40,990 nucleotides of DNA from the NCBI GenBank assembly GCA_003156595.1, contig PMHH01000155.1:1-40990 (forward strand), written 5' to 3'. Origin of the DNA: Acidimicrobiaceae bacterium. GTDB lineage: Bacteria > Actinomycetota > Acidimicrobiia > Acidimicrobiales > Palsa-688. The position numbers and the translations under genes are program-made. A model generated the notes under the pieces. That model searched no databases. It had not been told where the DNA came from and saw nothing but the letters and a program-made list of their open reading frames with translations. Below are positions 32,760 through 40,358 of the stretch, piece after piece. Position 1 is the stretch's first letter; each line of letters starts with the position of its first letter.

Positions 32760-34033
32760 CGAGCGGCCATCTTTCCCAGGTCGCTGGCCCGGGTGGAATG
32801 GGTCTGGGCCCGAGGGTTGGCCCGGGGCCGGATGGCGACGTCGTGGCCGGCCGCCTGGCGGCGTAGGGCGCCGACGGTGCACTCCTCAGCTGCCCTGACG
32901 CTAAAGGGGTCGAAGTTGAAGAGCCGGATGGCGTTGAGGTGGCTCATCCGATCGATGTCTCGGCGGTCGACCCCGTCCATCTGCTTCATGAACGTCTCGG
33001 GGGCGGTAGGCCAGGTGGAATCCGAGTGCGGGTAATCGCACTCCCAGCACACGTTGTCCATGTTGAGGAACTGCCGGCTGGCTACGCCGAAGTGGTCGTC
33101 GATGAAACAGGTGATCACGTGCTCGTTGAACACCTCACTAGGCAGCCGGTCCCCGAAGTCCTGCCCGGTCCAGAAATGGTGGCGTTGGTAGTTGTAGTCG
33201 ACGCGCTCGAGGAAGTAGGGAATCCAGCCGATCCCACCCTCGGACAGCGCGAACATGAGCGATGGAAAGCGGCGCAGCACCGTGGACCACACCAGGTCAG
33301 CCGCCGCCTGCACGATGTTCATCGGAGTCAGGGTGATGAGCACATCCATCGGGGCGTCGGGGGCGGTGATCACCAGCTGCGATGAGGATCCGATGTGCAT
33401 GCAGACCACGACCCCCTCGTCGCTGCACGCCGTCCAGAACGGGTCCCAGTGGTCGGAGTGCACGCTCGGCCATCCCAGCTTGGAAGGGTTTTCGGAGAAG
33501 GTGACGGCGTGGGCGCCCTTGGCCGCGGTCCGCCGGACCTCGGCGGCGAGAACCTCGGGATCCCAGATCGCCGGCAACGAGCATGGGATAAACCGGCCCG
33601 GGTAGCTGCCGCACCACTCGTCGATGTGCCAGTCGTTATAGGCCCGCACCATCGCCAGGGCCACGTCCTTGTCCTCGGTGCGGGCGAAGAGCTGCCCGCA
33701 GAACTGCGGAAAGGACGGAAAGCACAACGAGCCGAGCAAGCCGTTGGCGTCCATGTCCTTGATCCGCTCGTGAATGTCGAAGGTGCCCGGCCGAATCTCG
33801 TCGAGCGCGGTCGGCTCGATCCCGTACTCCTCCGGGGGCCGGCCGGCCACCGCATTGAGGGCCACGTTGCTGATCTCGGCCCCTTCGTACGCCCAGGCGT
33901 TGGTGCCGTCGGACCGGGTGATGAACTGTGGGGCCAGCTCGACGTAGCGGGCCGGCAGCCTGCCCTCGAAAACGTTTGGGGGCTCTACCACGTGGTCATC
34001 CACGCTCACCATGATCAAGTCGTCGAGGTCCAT
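32756..34033 (-). CDS. Amidohydrolase-2 family protein (ACMSD-like)
   Basis: A 425-residue TIM-barrel protein of the amidohydrolase-2 group. The usual DxHxH metal start is varied to VDDHVVEP (10-17). Further along are CMHIGSS, FALSEGGIGW and CDYPHSDSTWP, the probable metal and active-site segments. Relatives decarboxylate or hydrolyse aromatic or cyclic acids; many unassigned ones lie in steroid and terpenoid clusters. ATG 34033 is preceded by a purine-rich AAAAGGGGGG ribosome site. It follows the ferredoxin gene by 72 bp and may share its transcript. Confidence 0.88.
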   Translation of the reverse strand: MDLDDLIMVSVDDHVVEPPNVFEGRLPARYVELAPQFITRSDGTNAWAYEGAEISNVALNAVAGRPPEEYGIEPTALDEIRPGTFDIHERIKDMDANGLLGSLCFPSFPQFCGQLFARTEDKDVALAMVRAYNDWHIDEWCGSYPGRFIPCSLPAIWDPEVLAAEVRRTAAKGAHAVTFSENPSKLGWPSVHSDHWDPFWTACSDEGVVVCMHIGSSSQLVITAPDAPMDVLITLTPMNIVQAAADLVWSTVLRRFPSLMFALSEGGIGWIPYFLERVDYNYQRHHFWTGQDFGDRLPSEVFNEHVITCFIDDHFGVASRQFLNMDNVCWECDYPHSDSTWPTAPETFMKQMDGVDRRDIDRMSHLNAIRLFNFDPFSVRAAEECTVGALRRQAAGHDVAIRPRANPRAQTHSTRASDLGKMAAR

Positions 34034-34105
34034 CAGAACCCCCCTTTTCGTGCGGTCTTGGGCAGGACACTACCGGGCGTTGCGGTGCAAGCCGCCGTCG
34101 ACATC

Positions 34106-34300
34106 TCAGTCGTCCTCGAGGAAGACGGCCCGCTCGGGGCAGTTCTGCTGCGCCGTCTGGGCCTGGCCGACAAGCGCGTCGGGCACGACTGCACAGGTCA
34201 CCACGCCGTAGCCACGGTCGTCAGCGTCGAACAGTTGAGGAGCCAGGGCATAACAACGCCCGTGCCCAGTGCACAAGGACTCGTCGATCCGGAGTCTCAT
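34106..34300 (-). CDS. 3Fe-4S ferredoxin (P450 electron donor)
   Basis: A 64-residue ferredoxin with Cys10, Cys16 and Cys54 as ligands in a CTGHGRC...NCP pattern. The His13 in place of the usual second Cys gives a 3Fe-4S rather than a 4Fe-4S cluster, as in ferredoxins that serve actinobacterial P450s. A good ribosome site (GGGAGG) lies 9 bases before ATG 34300. It heads the long minus operon and is the only ferredoxin in the window, so it may serve both P450s. No ferredoxin reductase is present here. Confidence 0.95.
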   Translation of the reverse strand: MRLRIDESLCTGHGRCYALAPQLFDADDRGYGVVTCAVVPDALVGQAQTAQQNCPERAVFLEDD

Positions 34301-34320
34301 CGCCAGCAACCTCCCCGGTT

Positions 34321-34340
34321 GATGGCACAACTCTGCCATC
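34321..34340. promoter_or_regulatory. Inverted repeat between ferredoxin and SDR genes
   Basis: GATGGCA (34321-34327) and TGCCATC (34334-34340) form perfect 7-bp arms around CAACTC in the 90-bp divergent gap. A further CAGGCC...GGCCTG repeat follows at 34352-34372. An operator controlling both divergent operons is plausible but unproven. Confidence 0.4.
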
Positions 34341-34390
34341 CTGAGGCAAGACAGGCCACCTGGCCCGGCCTGAATTAGGGTCCAGGCCTT

Positions 34391-35188
34391 GTGGACCTCG
34401 GCATCGTCGGTCGGCTGGCCGTGGTGACCGGTGCGAGTCGGGGTATCGGACGGGCCGTCGCCGGAGCGCTCGCCACGGAAGGGGCGGCGCTGGTGATATC
34501 CGCCCGCGGGGCGGCCGACCTGGATACGGCCGTGCGCGAGCTGCAGACAGCCGGAGCCAACGTGGTGGGAGTGGCCGGCGATGTGTGCGCTCCTGAGACG
34601 ACCGCAGCGATCGTCGAGGCAGCCGCCGGCGCCCACAACGGGATCGACATATTGGTCAACAACGCCGGCGGCGAGAGCGGCCACCAACCCATCGACCAGC
34701 TGAGTGACGATGACTGGGAGCTCGCCTACCGGCTCAACGTGGTGAGCGCGGTGCGCCTCACGGTGGCCGCGCTCCCTCACATGCGCGCCCAGCGTTGGGG
34801 CCGCGTCGTCAATGTGGCGTCCTACACCGCCAGGGTGCCCGAACCGTTCTGCGGGCCGTACGCGGCGGCCAAAGCGGCGCTGGTCAACGTGACCCGCAAC
34901 CTGTCGCGCGCCTACGGAGCCGACGGTGTGTGCGCCAACTGCGTGCTGCCCGGGCTGACCGAGACCGAGGGGGTGCGGACGGGATTCGAGGAGGCCGCCG
35001 CCACCACCGGCCGATCGCACGAGGAGCTCTTGGCCCGCATGCTGGACCGCGCCCCGATCGACGCCGGCCGGCTGGGGACCGCAGCCGAAGTCGCGGCGGC
35101 GGTGATGTTCTTGTGCTCCGAGCGAGCCTCGTGGATCACGGGAGCCGCGCTGGCCGTCGACGGCGGCACTGTCCGTAGCGCACCCTGA
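34391..35188 (+). CDS. Short-chain dehydrogenase/reductase (FabG-like)
   Basis: A 265-residue classical SDR. Cofactor loop TGASRGIG (13-20), NNAG at 90-93, Ser144 in NVASYTA and Tyr157-Lys161 in YAAAK are all present, and the C-terminus ends ITGAALAVDGG, typical of FabG-like proteins. It likely oxidises a 3-hydroxyacyl-CoA or reduces a 3-oxo group. GTG 34391 has no strong ribosome site. Divergent from the ferredoxin, and 21 bp before the crotonase gene. Confidence 0.92.
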   Translation: MDLGIVGRLAVVTGASRGIGRAVAGALATEGAALVISARGAADLDTAVRELQTAGANVVGVAGDVCAPETTAAIVEAAAGAHNGIDILVNNAGGESGHQPIDQLSDDDWELAYRLNVVSAVRLTVAALPHMRAQRWGRVVNVASYTARVPEPFCGPYAAAKAALVNVTRNLSRAYGADGVCANCVLPGLTETEGVRTGFEEAAATTGRSHEELLARMLDRAPIDAGRLGTAAEVAAAVMFLCSERASWITGAALAVDGGTVRSAP

Positions 35189-35209
35189 CAGCCGTACGAG
35201 AGGAGACCG

Positions 35210-36016
35210 ATGCCCAGCCCCTACGAAGCCTTTACCGCCCTCCGCTTCGAGCACCCCGCCCCTGGAGTGGTCAAGATCGTCCTGGATGGGCCCGGGCTCA
35301 ACGCGGTGGGTCCCCAGCTCCATCGGGAGCTCGCCGACGTGTGGCTGGCGGTCGACCGTGACCCTGACACCCGGGTCGCCCTCCTCACCGGGGCCGGAAA
35401 GGCGTTCTCGGCCGGGGGCAGCTTCGAGCTGATCGACCAGATGACCGCCGACTACGGGAGTCGCATCAAGGTCATGCGCGAGGCCAGGGACCTGGTCATG
35501 AACGTCCTCAGCTGCTCCAAGCCGGTGGTCTCAGCCATCCACGGACCAGCCGTCGGCGCCGGCCTGGTCGCCGGCCTGCTGGCCGACGTATCCGTCGCCG
35601 GCCGCACGGCGCGCATCATCGATGGCCACACCCGCCTCGGGGTGGCAGCCGGTGATCACGCGGCCATCTGCTGGCCCCTCCTCTGCGGCATGGCCAAAGC
35701 CAAGTACTACCTCCTCACCTGCGACACCCTCCGCGGCGAAGAGGCAGAGCGGATCGGCCTGGTCTCACTGTGCGTCGACGACGACGCCGTGCAAGACCGG
35801 GCCTTGGAGGTGGCGATCCAGTTGGCGCAAGGGGCTCAGAGCGCCATCCGTTTCACCAAGCACACCCTCAATCACTGGTACCGCGCCAACGCCGCGGTGT
35901 TCGATGCCTCGCTCGCCTACGAGTTCTTGAGCTTTAGCGGCCCGGACGCCGCGGAAGGGTTGTCGTCCCTGCGGGAGAAGCGCCCGCCGATCTTTACCGG
36001 ACCGGCCAGCGAGTAG
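35210..36016 (+). CDS. Crotonase-family protein (enoyl-CoA hydratase/isomerase-like)
   Basis: A 268-residue crotonase with oxyanion loop [10 protein letters not shown] (66-75). The two hydratase glutamate positions are Ala121 ([10 protein letters not shown]) and His140 (IIDGHTRLG), so it is not a standard hydratase. A hydrolase, isomerase or C-C cleaving role is possible. AGAGGAG just upstream makes ATG 35210 secure. It converges with the P450 across 7 bp. It and the SDR upstream likely form a two-gene operon. Confidence 0.9.
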   Translation: MPSPYEAFTALRFEHPAPGVVKIVLDGPGLNAVGPQLHRELADVWLAVDRDPDTRVALLTGAGKAFSAGGSFELIDQMTADYGSRIKVMREARDLVMNVLSCSKPVVSAIHGPAVGAGLVAGLLADVSVAGRTARIIDGHTRLGVAAGDHAAICWPLLCGMAKAKYYLLTCDTLRGEEAERIGLVSLCVDDDAVQDRALEVAIQLAQGAQSAIRFTKHTLNHWYRANAAVFDASLAYEFLSFSGPDAAEGLSSLREKRPPIFTGPASE

Positions 36017-36023
36017 GCGAGCC

Positions 36024-37196
36024 TCACGGCAACCCGAAGACCAGGGGAAGTCGGTCGATCTGACGGAGAGCGGGCGAGTAGACCAACTCGGTGCCAGGAG
36101 CCAGGTGGTACTCAGGGATACGGCGGTGCCATTCGCGGAGCGCCACCCGCAGTTCCAGGCGCGCCAGATGCGATCCCAGACACCGGTGGACTCCTCCCCC
36201 GAAAGCCAGGTGACGGTTCGGGTTGCGGGTCAGGTCCACGCGGTCGGCGCCCGGGATCGCCCGTTCGTCGGTATTGGCTGTCCCTAGCCCCACCCCTACC
36301 CGGGTGCCCTTGGCGATAGGGCACCCATCGAGCTCGGCGTCGGCGGCGGCCACCCGGCCGACGGTGGTCACCGGGGTTTCCCACCGGAGCAACTCCTCGA
36401 TGGCGGAGGGGATGATGGCCGGATCGTCGACGATCGCCTGCCTGGCCCCGGGATGGCTCGCCAGGTACGCAAGGTCACATTCGAGGGCGTCGGTCACCGT
36501 GTCGAGGCCCGCCAGGAGAAGGAGAAAGCACATACCGAGGATCTCGTCCTCGGTGAGCCGGTCGCCGGCGACCTCCGCGTCCAGGAAGCGACTCAGGAGG
36601 TCGTCGCGCCGGTGGTCCGCACGCTCCTCGAGGGCCTGCTCGAAGTAGGCGTCGATGCGCTCGGCCGACCGGCGCTGATACGCCTGCACCTCCTCGACTG
36701 TCGTGCCCTGGGGGCGGATGATCCCGTCCTTCATGCTGAGGAACATTTCGAGGTCCGATAGGGGCATACCCATCATGCGCAGGAACACCGCCGAGGGCAG
36801 GGGGATGGCGAATTCGGCGCCGAACTCGCACTCGCCCCGCCCGATGAAGGCGTCGATGAGGTCGTTGACCAGCCCGGTGATGTCGTCTTCCAAGGGGGCC
36901 ATCTGGCGCGGCGCGAATATGGGGTCGAGCAGGCGGCGGTACTTGACGTGGTCCGGGGGATCGACCTGCAGCGGTATGAGCGGCCGCTTCTGTCCCAGGT
37001 CCACCGCCTCCATCGCCGACGAGAAGATCTCCGGGTGCTGAAGGGCGAATTCCACTTCGCCCCTCCGGACGACCTGCACGGACCCGAACAGGCCCGGGAC
37101 CACCCCGCCCACGTCGCGAAGCCGGCGCCAGAAGGGATGGGGATCGTTGGCGTGGGCCGGATCGGTGAACTCGGCGGGATCGAATGGGTCGGTCAC
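36024..37196 (-). CDS. Cytochrome P450
   Basis: A 390-residue P450 paralogous to the one at 24646. I-helix AGLDTVTD, ExxR in EELLRWETP and heme loop FGGGVHRCLG with Cys339 are intact. The two proteins are alike from the B-C region to the C-terminus, so a duplication followed by divergence of substrate range is likely. GTG 37196 overlaps the stop of the upstream ACAD by 4 bp; the unit is ACAD-ACAD-P450 in transcription order, suggesting that hydroxylation and desaturation act on one substrate. Confidence 0.95.
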   Translation of the reverse strand: MTDPFDPAEFTDPAHANDPHPFWRRLRDVGGVVPGLFGSVQVVRRGEVEFALQHPEIFSSAMEAVDLGQKRPLIPLQVDPPDHVKYRRLLDPIFAPRQMAPLEDDITGLVNDLIDAFIGRGECEFGAEFAIPLPSAVFLRMMGMPLSDLEMFLSMKDGIIRPQGTTVEEVQAYQRRSAERIDAYFEQALEERADHRRDDLLSRFLDAEVAGDRLTEDEILGMCFLLLLAGLDTVTDALECDLAYLASHPGARQAIVDDPAIIPSAIEELLRWETPVTTVGRVAAADAELDGCPIAKGTRVGVGLGTANTDERAIPGADRVDLTRNPNRHLAFGGGVHRCLGSHLARLELRVALREWHRRIPEYHLAPGTELVYSPALRQIDRLPLVFGLP

Positions 37197-38401
37197 GAGC
37201 GCGGTAACCCCAGAACCTTTTCGGCGATGATGTTGCGCTGGATCTCCGACGATCCGGCCGAGATGGTGAGACCGAAGGACCGGAAGTACTGCTCCATCCA
37301 GGTGCTGGCTTCGTCAACGGCCAGGAACGGTCCCCTGGCCCCTTGGGGACTGACGGTTACCGACGCCGCGCCTTCCACCTCGGCGGCCACCAAGCCCAGG
37401 CGCTGCCGGGTCTCGCTGGAGAACAACTTCATGAGCGCCTGCTCCGGGGCGCTCCCGCCTCGCATCAGCTTGCCGAAGCCCCGGTACCCGAGGCAGCGGA
37501 CCGCCTGGGTGTCGACGTACAGGTCGGCGACCATCGCCGCCGCGACGGCGCGCTCGCCGCTGCGCAACTTGGACAGCCACCCGGGAGCCGCGTCGAGCAT
37601 GTGCCGCATCGAGGCGTCCAGGGCCATGACACTGCTGACCCACACCATCCCCCGCTCGTGGGCGAGTGAGCCGTTCGCCATGGCCCAACCGTCATTGAGG
37701 GTGCCAACCAGGTTGGCCGCGGGTACGACGACGTCAGTGAAGAACACCTCGTTGAGCTCGGGATACTCCGGTGCGACGAGCTCGGGGAGCGGGCGCACTG
37801 AAACCCCGGGAGTATCGATGTCGACGAGGACGACGCTGATCCCCTTGTGCTTGGCCGCGCTCGGGTCGGTGCGGCAGAACAAGAAGCAGAAGTCGGCGTG
37901 GTTGGCGCCCGACGTCCACACCTTCTGGCCGTTGATCACGAATTGATCACCGTCGAGAACGGCCCGCGTCGACAAGGCGGCCAGGTCGCTGCCCGCTCCG
38001 GGCTCGCTCATCCCCAAGCACCCGGTCCGCTCGCCCCGGAGGATCGGCATGGCGTAGCTGCCGATTTGCTCTTCGCTGCCGTAGTCGAGGATCGAAGGGG
38101 CGATGATGCCGAGGCCCTGAGGGTTGGTGCTCCGCGGCACGTCGGCGCGAGCCATTTCCTCCAGGTAGACCAACTGCTCGAGGGGGCTGGCGTTACGGCC
38201 GCCTCGCTCGGGAGGCCAGCCGGGGACCAGCCACCCGGCGTCGAACATGGTTCGGGTCCACCGCCTCGCCCACGGCGGCGCATGGCCCGAGGACAGCGCC
38301 GGATCGGCGGCCATCTCCTCGGGCGACGGTCGGTTGTCCGCCAGCCAGGCCAGGAACGTCTGGCGGAACCCCTCCACCGATCGGTCGAAGCTGAGTCTCA
38401 T
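37193..38401 (-). CDS. Acyl-CoA dehydrogenase, FadE-type
   Basis: A 402-residue ACAD. GMSEPGAGSDLAA (about 134-146), NGQKVWTSGANHADF and the C-terminal SAGSSEIQRNIIAEKVLGL helix are present. It is the larger, FAD-loop-bearing member of a pair with the ACAD at 38398-39579, to which it is joined by an ATGA overlap. It probably forms an alpha2beta2 enzyme with it (inference from steroid-degradation FadE pairs). A coupled P450 follows. Confidence 0.94.
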   Translation of the reverse strand: MRLSFDRSVEGFRQTFLAWLADNRPSPEEMAADPALSSGHAPPWARRWTRTMFDAGWLVPGWPPERGGRNASPLEQLVYLEEMARADVPRSTNPQGLGIIAPSILDYGSEEQIGSYAMPILRGERTGCLGMSEPGAGSDLAALSTRAVLDGDQFVINGQKVWTSGANHADFCFLFCRTDPSAAKHKGISVVLVDIDTPGVSVRPLPELVAPEYPELNEVFFTDVVVPAANLVGTLNDGWAMANGSLAHERGMVWVSSVMALDASMRHMLDAAPGWLSKLRSGERAVAAAMVADLYVDTQAVRCLGYRGFGKLMRGGSAPEQALMKLFSSETRQRLGLVAAEVEGAASVTVSPQGARGPFLAVDEASTWMEQYFRSFGLTISAGSSEIQRNIIAEKVLGLPRS

Positions 38402-39579
38402 GGGGCCTCGCTGCCGGCCGGTTCGTCGAGCACCAAGCCGAGCCTGCTGACGATCGCGGCCCGCTGCATCAGGGCGGATCCGAACAGGGCGTTTGCCGAC
38501 TTCGCCCGCTTGAGATAGAAGTGCAAGTCGTGCTCCCAGGTAAAGCCGACGCCCCCATGGAGTTGCAGGCCGTCCTGCACCACCAGGCGCTGGCAGTCCC
38601 CAGCCGCAGCCTTGGCCATCGCCACGGCCAGACCCCGCCGCTCATCGTCCTCCGCGATGGTGAGGGCGGCGAAATAGGCGAGAGAGGTGGCCCGCTCGAC
38701 GGCCAGGTACATGTCTACCAAGCGGTGCTTCAACGCCTGGAACGACCCGATCGGGCGCCCGTACTGCTCCCGGTCCTTGGCGTACTGCAAGGTGATCTCG
38801 AATATGGCCCGGCAGGTCCCGGTCATCCCGATGGCGATGGCGGCAGTCGCTTCCTGAATCGCCCGGTTGATCGTCTCCACTGCGCGGGGGTCACCGGGAG
38901 CCACCAGCATTCGGTCGGCCGGAACCGCCACGTTGTCGAGCAGCACCTCGGCGAGCGGCTGGGACGGATCTATGACATCGGCGGGCCGCGAGGTCAGGGA
39001 AGCCTGGGCCACGACGAACACGCCCAGACCCTCGTCGCCGCTGGTTCCCTCCTGGCGCGCCACCACCGCCACCTCGTCCGCGGTGGCGCCATCGAAGACA
39101 AACGATTTCTTACCGTCGAGCACCCAGCTGTCACCGACCGGCCGGGCCGTAGTGGCTACCGAGGCTGCCTCCCAGCGACCGTCGTCCTCGGCCAGGGCGA
39201 GGGTGCCCGTCGATCCGGCTTCGGCGACAGGCCGGAGGAACGTGTCCTGCTGCTCGGACGTGCCGGCCTGGCGCACCATGGGCACAAATTGGGTTGCCGT
39301 GCTGACAAAGGGGGTCGGTGCCACGGCGCGACCCAGCTCCTCGACGACCACCGCGAGCTCCACGTAACCCAGGCCCAGGCCGCCGAAGGGCTCGGGAATC
39401 GTCAGCGCCGGCCAATCGAGCTGGACCATCTGTCGCCACAGTGGGGCGGCACGGGAGGCGCCGTCGTCGGCCTTGGATTCGTAGACTTGGCGGACCATCG
39501 ATGGGGGGCAAGCCGTCGCCAGCACAGCGCGAACGGCGTCGCGCAGCTCCTGCTGGTCGTTGGTCAGCTCGAAATCCAT
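38398..39579 (-). CDS. Acyl-CoA dehydrogenase, FadE-type
   Basis: A 393-residue ACAD beginning MDFELTNDQQELRDAVR. The second half carries EQYGRPIGSFQALKHRLVDM and GGVGFTWEHDLHFYLKRAK, with the Glu that acts as base in related heteromeric ACADs; a SEPxAGSD loop is not seen (LALAEDDGR instead). ATG 39579 is the clear start. It heads the minus operon, divergent from the TetR gene across 69 bp with a TGTCCAA-type operator, so it is the best candidate target of that repressor. Confidence 0.94.
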   Translation of the reverse strand: MDFELTNDQQELRDAVRAVLATACPPSMVRQVYESKADDGASRAAPLWRQMVQLDWPALTIPEPFGGLGLGYVELAVVVEELGRAVAPTPFVSTATQFVPMVRQAGTSEQQDTFLRPVAEAGSTGTLALAEDDGRWEAASVATTARPVGDSWVLDGKKSFVFDGATADEVAVVARQEGTSGDEGLGVFVVAQASLTSRPADVIDPSQPLAEVLLDNVAVPADRMLVAPGDPRAVETINRAIQEATAAIAIGMTGTCRAIFEITLQYAKDREQYGRPIGSFQALKHRLVDMYLAVERATSLAYFAALTIAEDDERRGLAVAMAKAAAGDCQRLVVQDGLQLHGGVGFTWEHDLHFYLKRAKSANALFGSALMQRAAIVSRLGLVLDEPAGSEAP

Positions 39580-39593
39580 GTCGCTCCTAGTGT

Positions 39594-39624
39594 TGTCCAA
39601 CTGAGCAAGGGGCACACTTGGACA
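39594..39624. promoter_or_regulatory. TGTCCAA-N17-TTGGACA operator, copy 2
   Basis: TGTCCAA (39594-39600) and TTGGACA (39618-39624) sit between the divergent ACAD and TetR starts. Arms, 31-bp span and the TGTCCAACTGA start match the site at 18852-18882. The position at the TetR gene's own promoter suggests autoregulation, with that protein as the binding factor (inference). Confidence 0.75.
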
Positions 39625-39648
39625 CCGCGCGGACCCGGAGGTTCGGCA

Positions 39649-40293
39649 TTGGCACGAAGTAGCAACACGGCGCCCCCTACGGTCCCGCCCAAGGGAACAC
39701 TCAACGACCGGAGGTGGCAGGAGGTACTGGACGCCGCCGCCGCCACGTTCGATGAGAAGGGCTACCAGGCGGCCACCCTCCAAGACGTGGCCTCCCGCGT
39801 GGACCTGTTGGCCCCGAGCCTCTACTACTACATCAAGACCAAGGAGGATCTGCTCTTCGGGGTCATGCAACGGGCGCACCAACTCGGTCTTCGGCTGATC
39901 GAGGAAGCACCCGAGCTAGCGGGCGCAGACGCCGAGACCCGCCTCGTCGAGTTCATCCGACGCTGGATGGGCGGCACCTACCCGCCCGAGGTCCGCATGG
40001 TGGAACGAGACCTGCGCCACCTCAGCCCGGCCCGTCAGGCCGAGGTGATGGGCTGGCGCGACCGCATGGATCATTATCTGGAAGACATCGTTCGCCAGGG
40101 GGTGACGGACGGCACCTTCGACGCCGACCTGGAGCCGAGCGTGGTGGCGAGCACCCTCTTCGTCGTCCTCAACTCGACGCCGACCTGGTGGCGGGCATCC
40201 GGGCGCCGGTCCTACGCCGAGCTGACGGAGTGGTACGCCAAACTGTTCGCGGGCGGCCTGCGATCAGAGCAGGGTCCTCGACGCGCCGTTTGA
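39649..40293 (+). CDS. TetR-family regulator (KstR2-like candidate)
   Basis: A 214-residue TetR protein with a recognition segment DVASRVDLLAPSLYYYIKTKEDLLFGVM, similar in layout to KstR2, the repressor of steroid ring catabolism. The C-terminal domain contains TWWRASG, like the VSVRWYRPGG stretch of KstR2-type proteins. TTG 39649 is the start, with GGAGG 7 bases upstream. It is divergent from the ACAD-ACAD-P450 operon. The operator in its promoter recurs at the M24/ACAD promoter, so it may coordinate both operons. The name is not assigned because the likeness is by eye only. Confidence 0.85.
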   Translation: MARSSNTAPPTVPPKGTLNDRRWQEVLDAAAATFDEKGYQAATLQDVASRVDLLAPSLYYYIKTKEDLLFGVMQRAHQLGLRLIEEAPELAGADAETRLVEFIRRWMGGTYPPEVRMVERDLRHLSPARQAEVMGWRDRMDHYLEDIVRQGVTDGTFDADLEPSVVASTLFVVLNSTPTWWRASGRRSYAELTEWYAKLFAGGLRSEQGPRRAV

Positions 40294-40319
40294 CACCCTC
40301 AGGATGACACCGGTAATCT
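40290..40319 (+). promoter_or_regulatory. Putative promoter of the ParB-like regulator gene
   Basis: TTGACA (40290-40295), a perfect -35 box, is followed after 18 bases by TAATCT (40314-40319), a partial -10 match. It overlaps the TetR stop codon and lies 40 bp before ATG 40359. The following leader is locally A+T-rich and contains CTAT-TCG-ATAG. Assigned by consensus only. Confidence 0.45.
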
Positions 40320-40358
40320 AACTTCTATTCGATAGATGAAGGTTCTCCGGGGGGTTTG

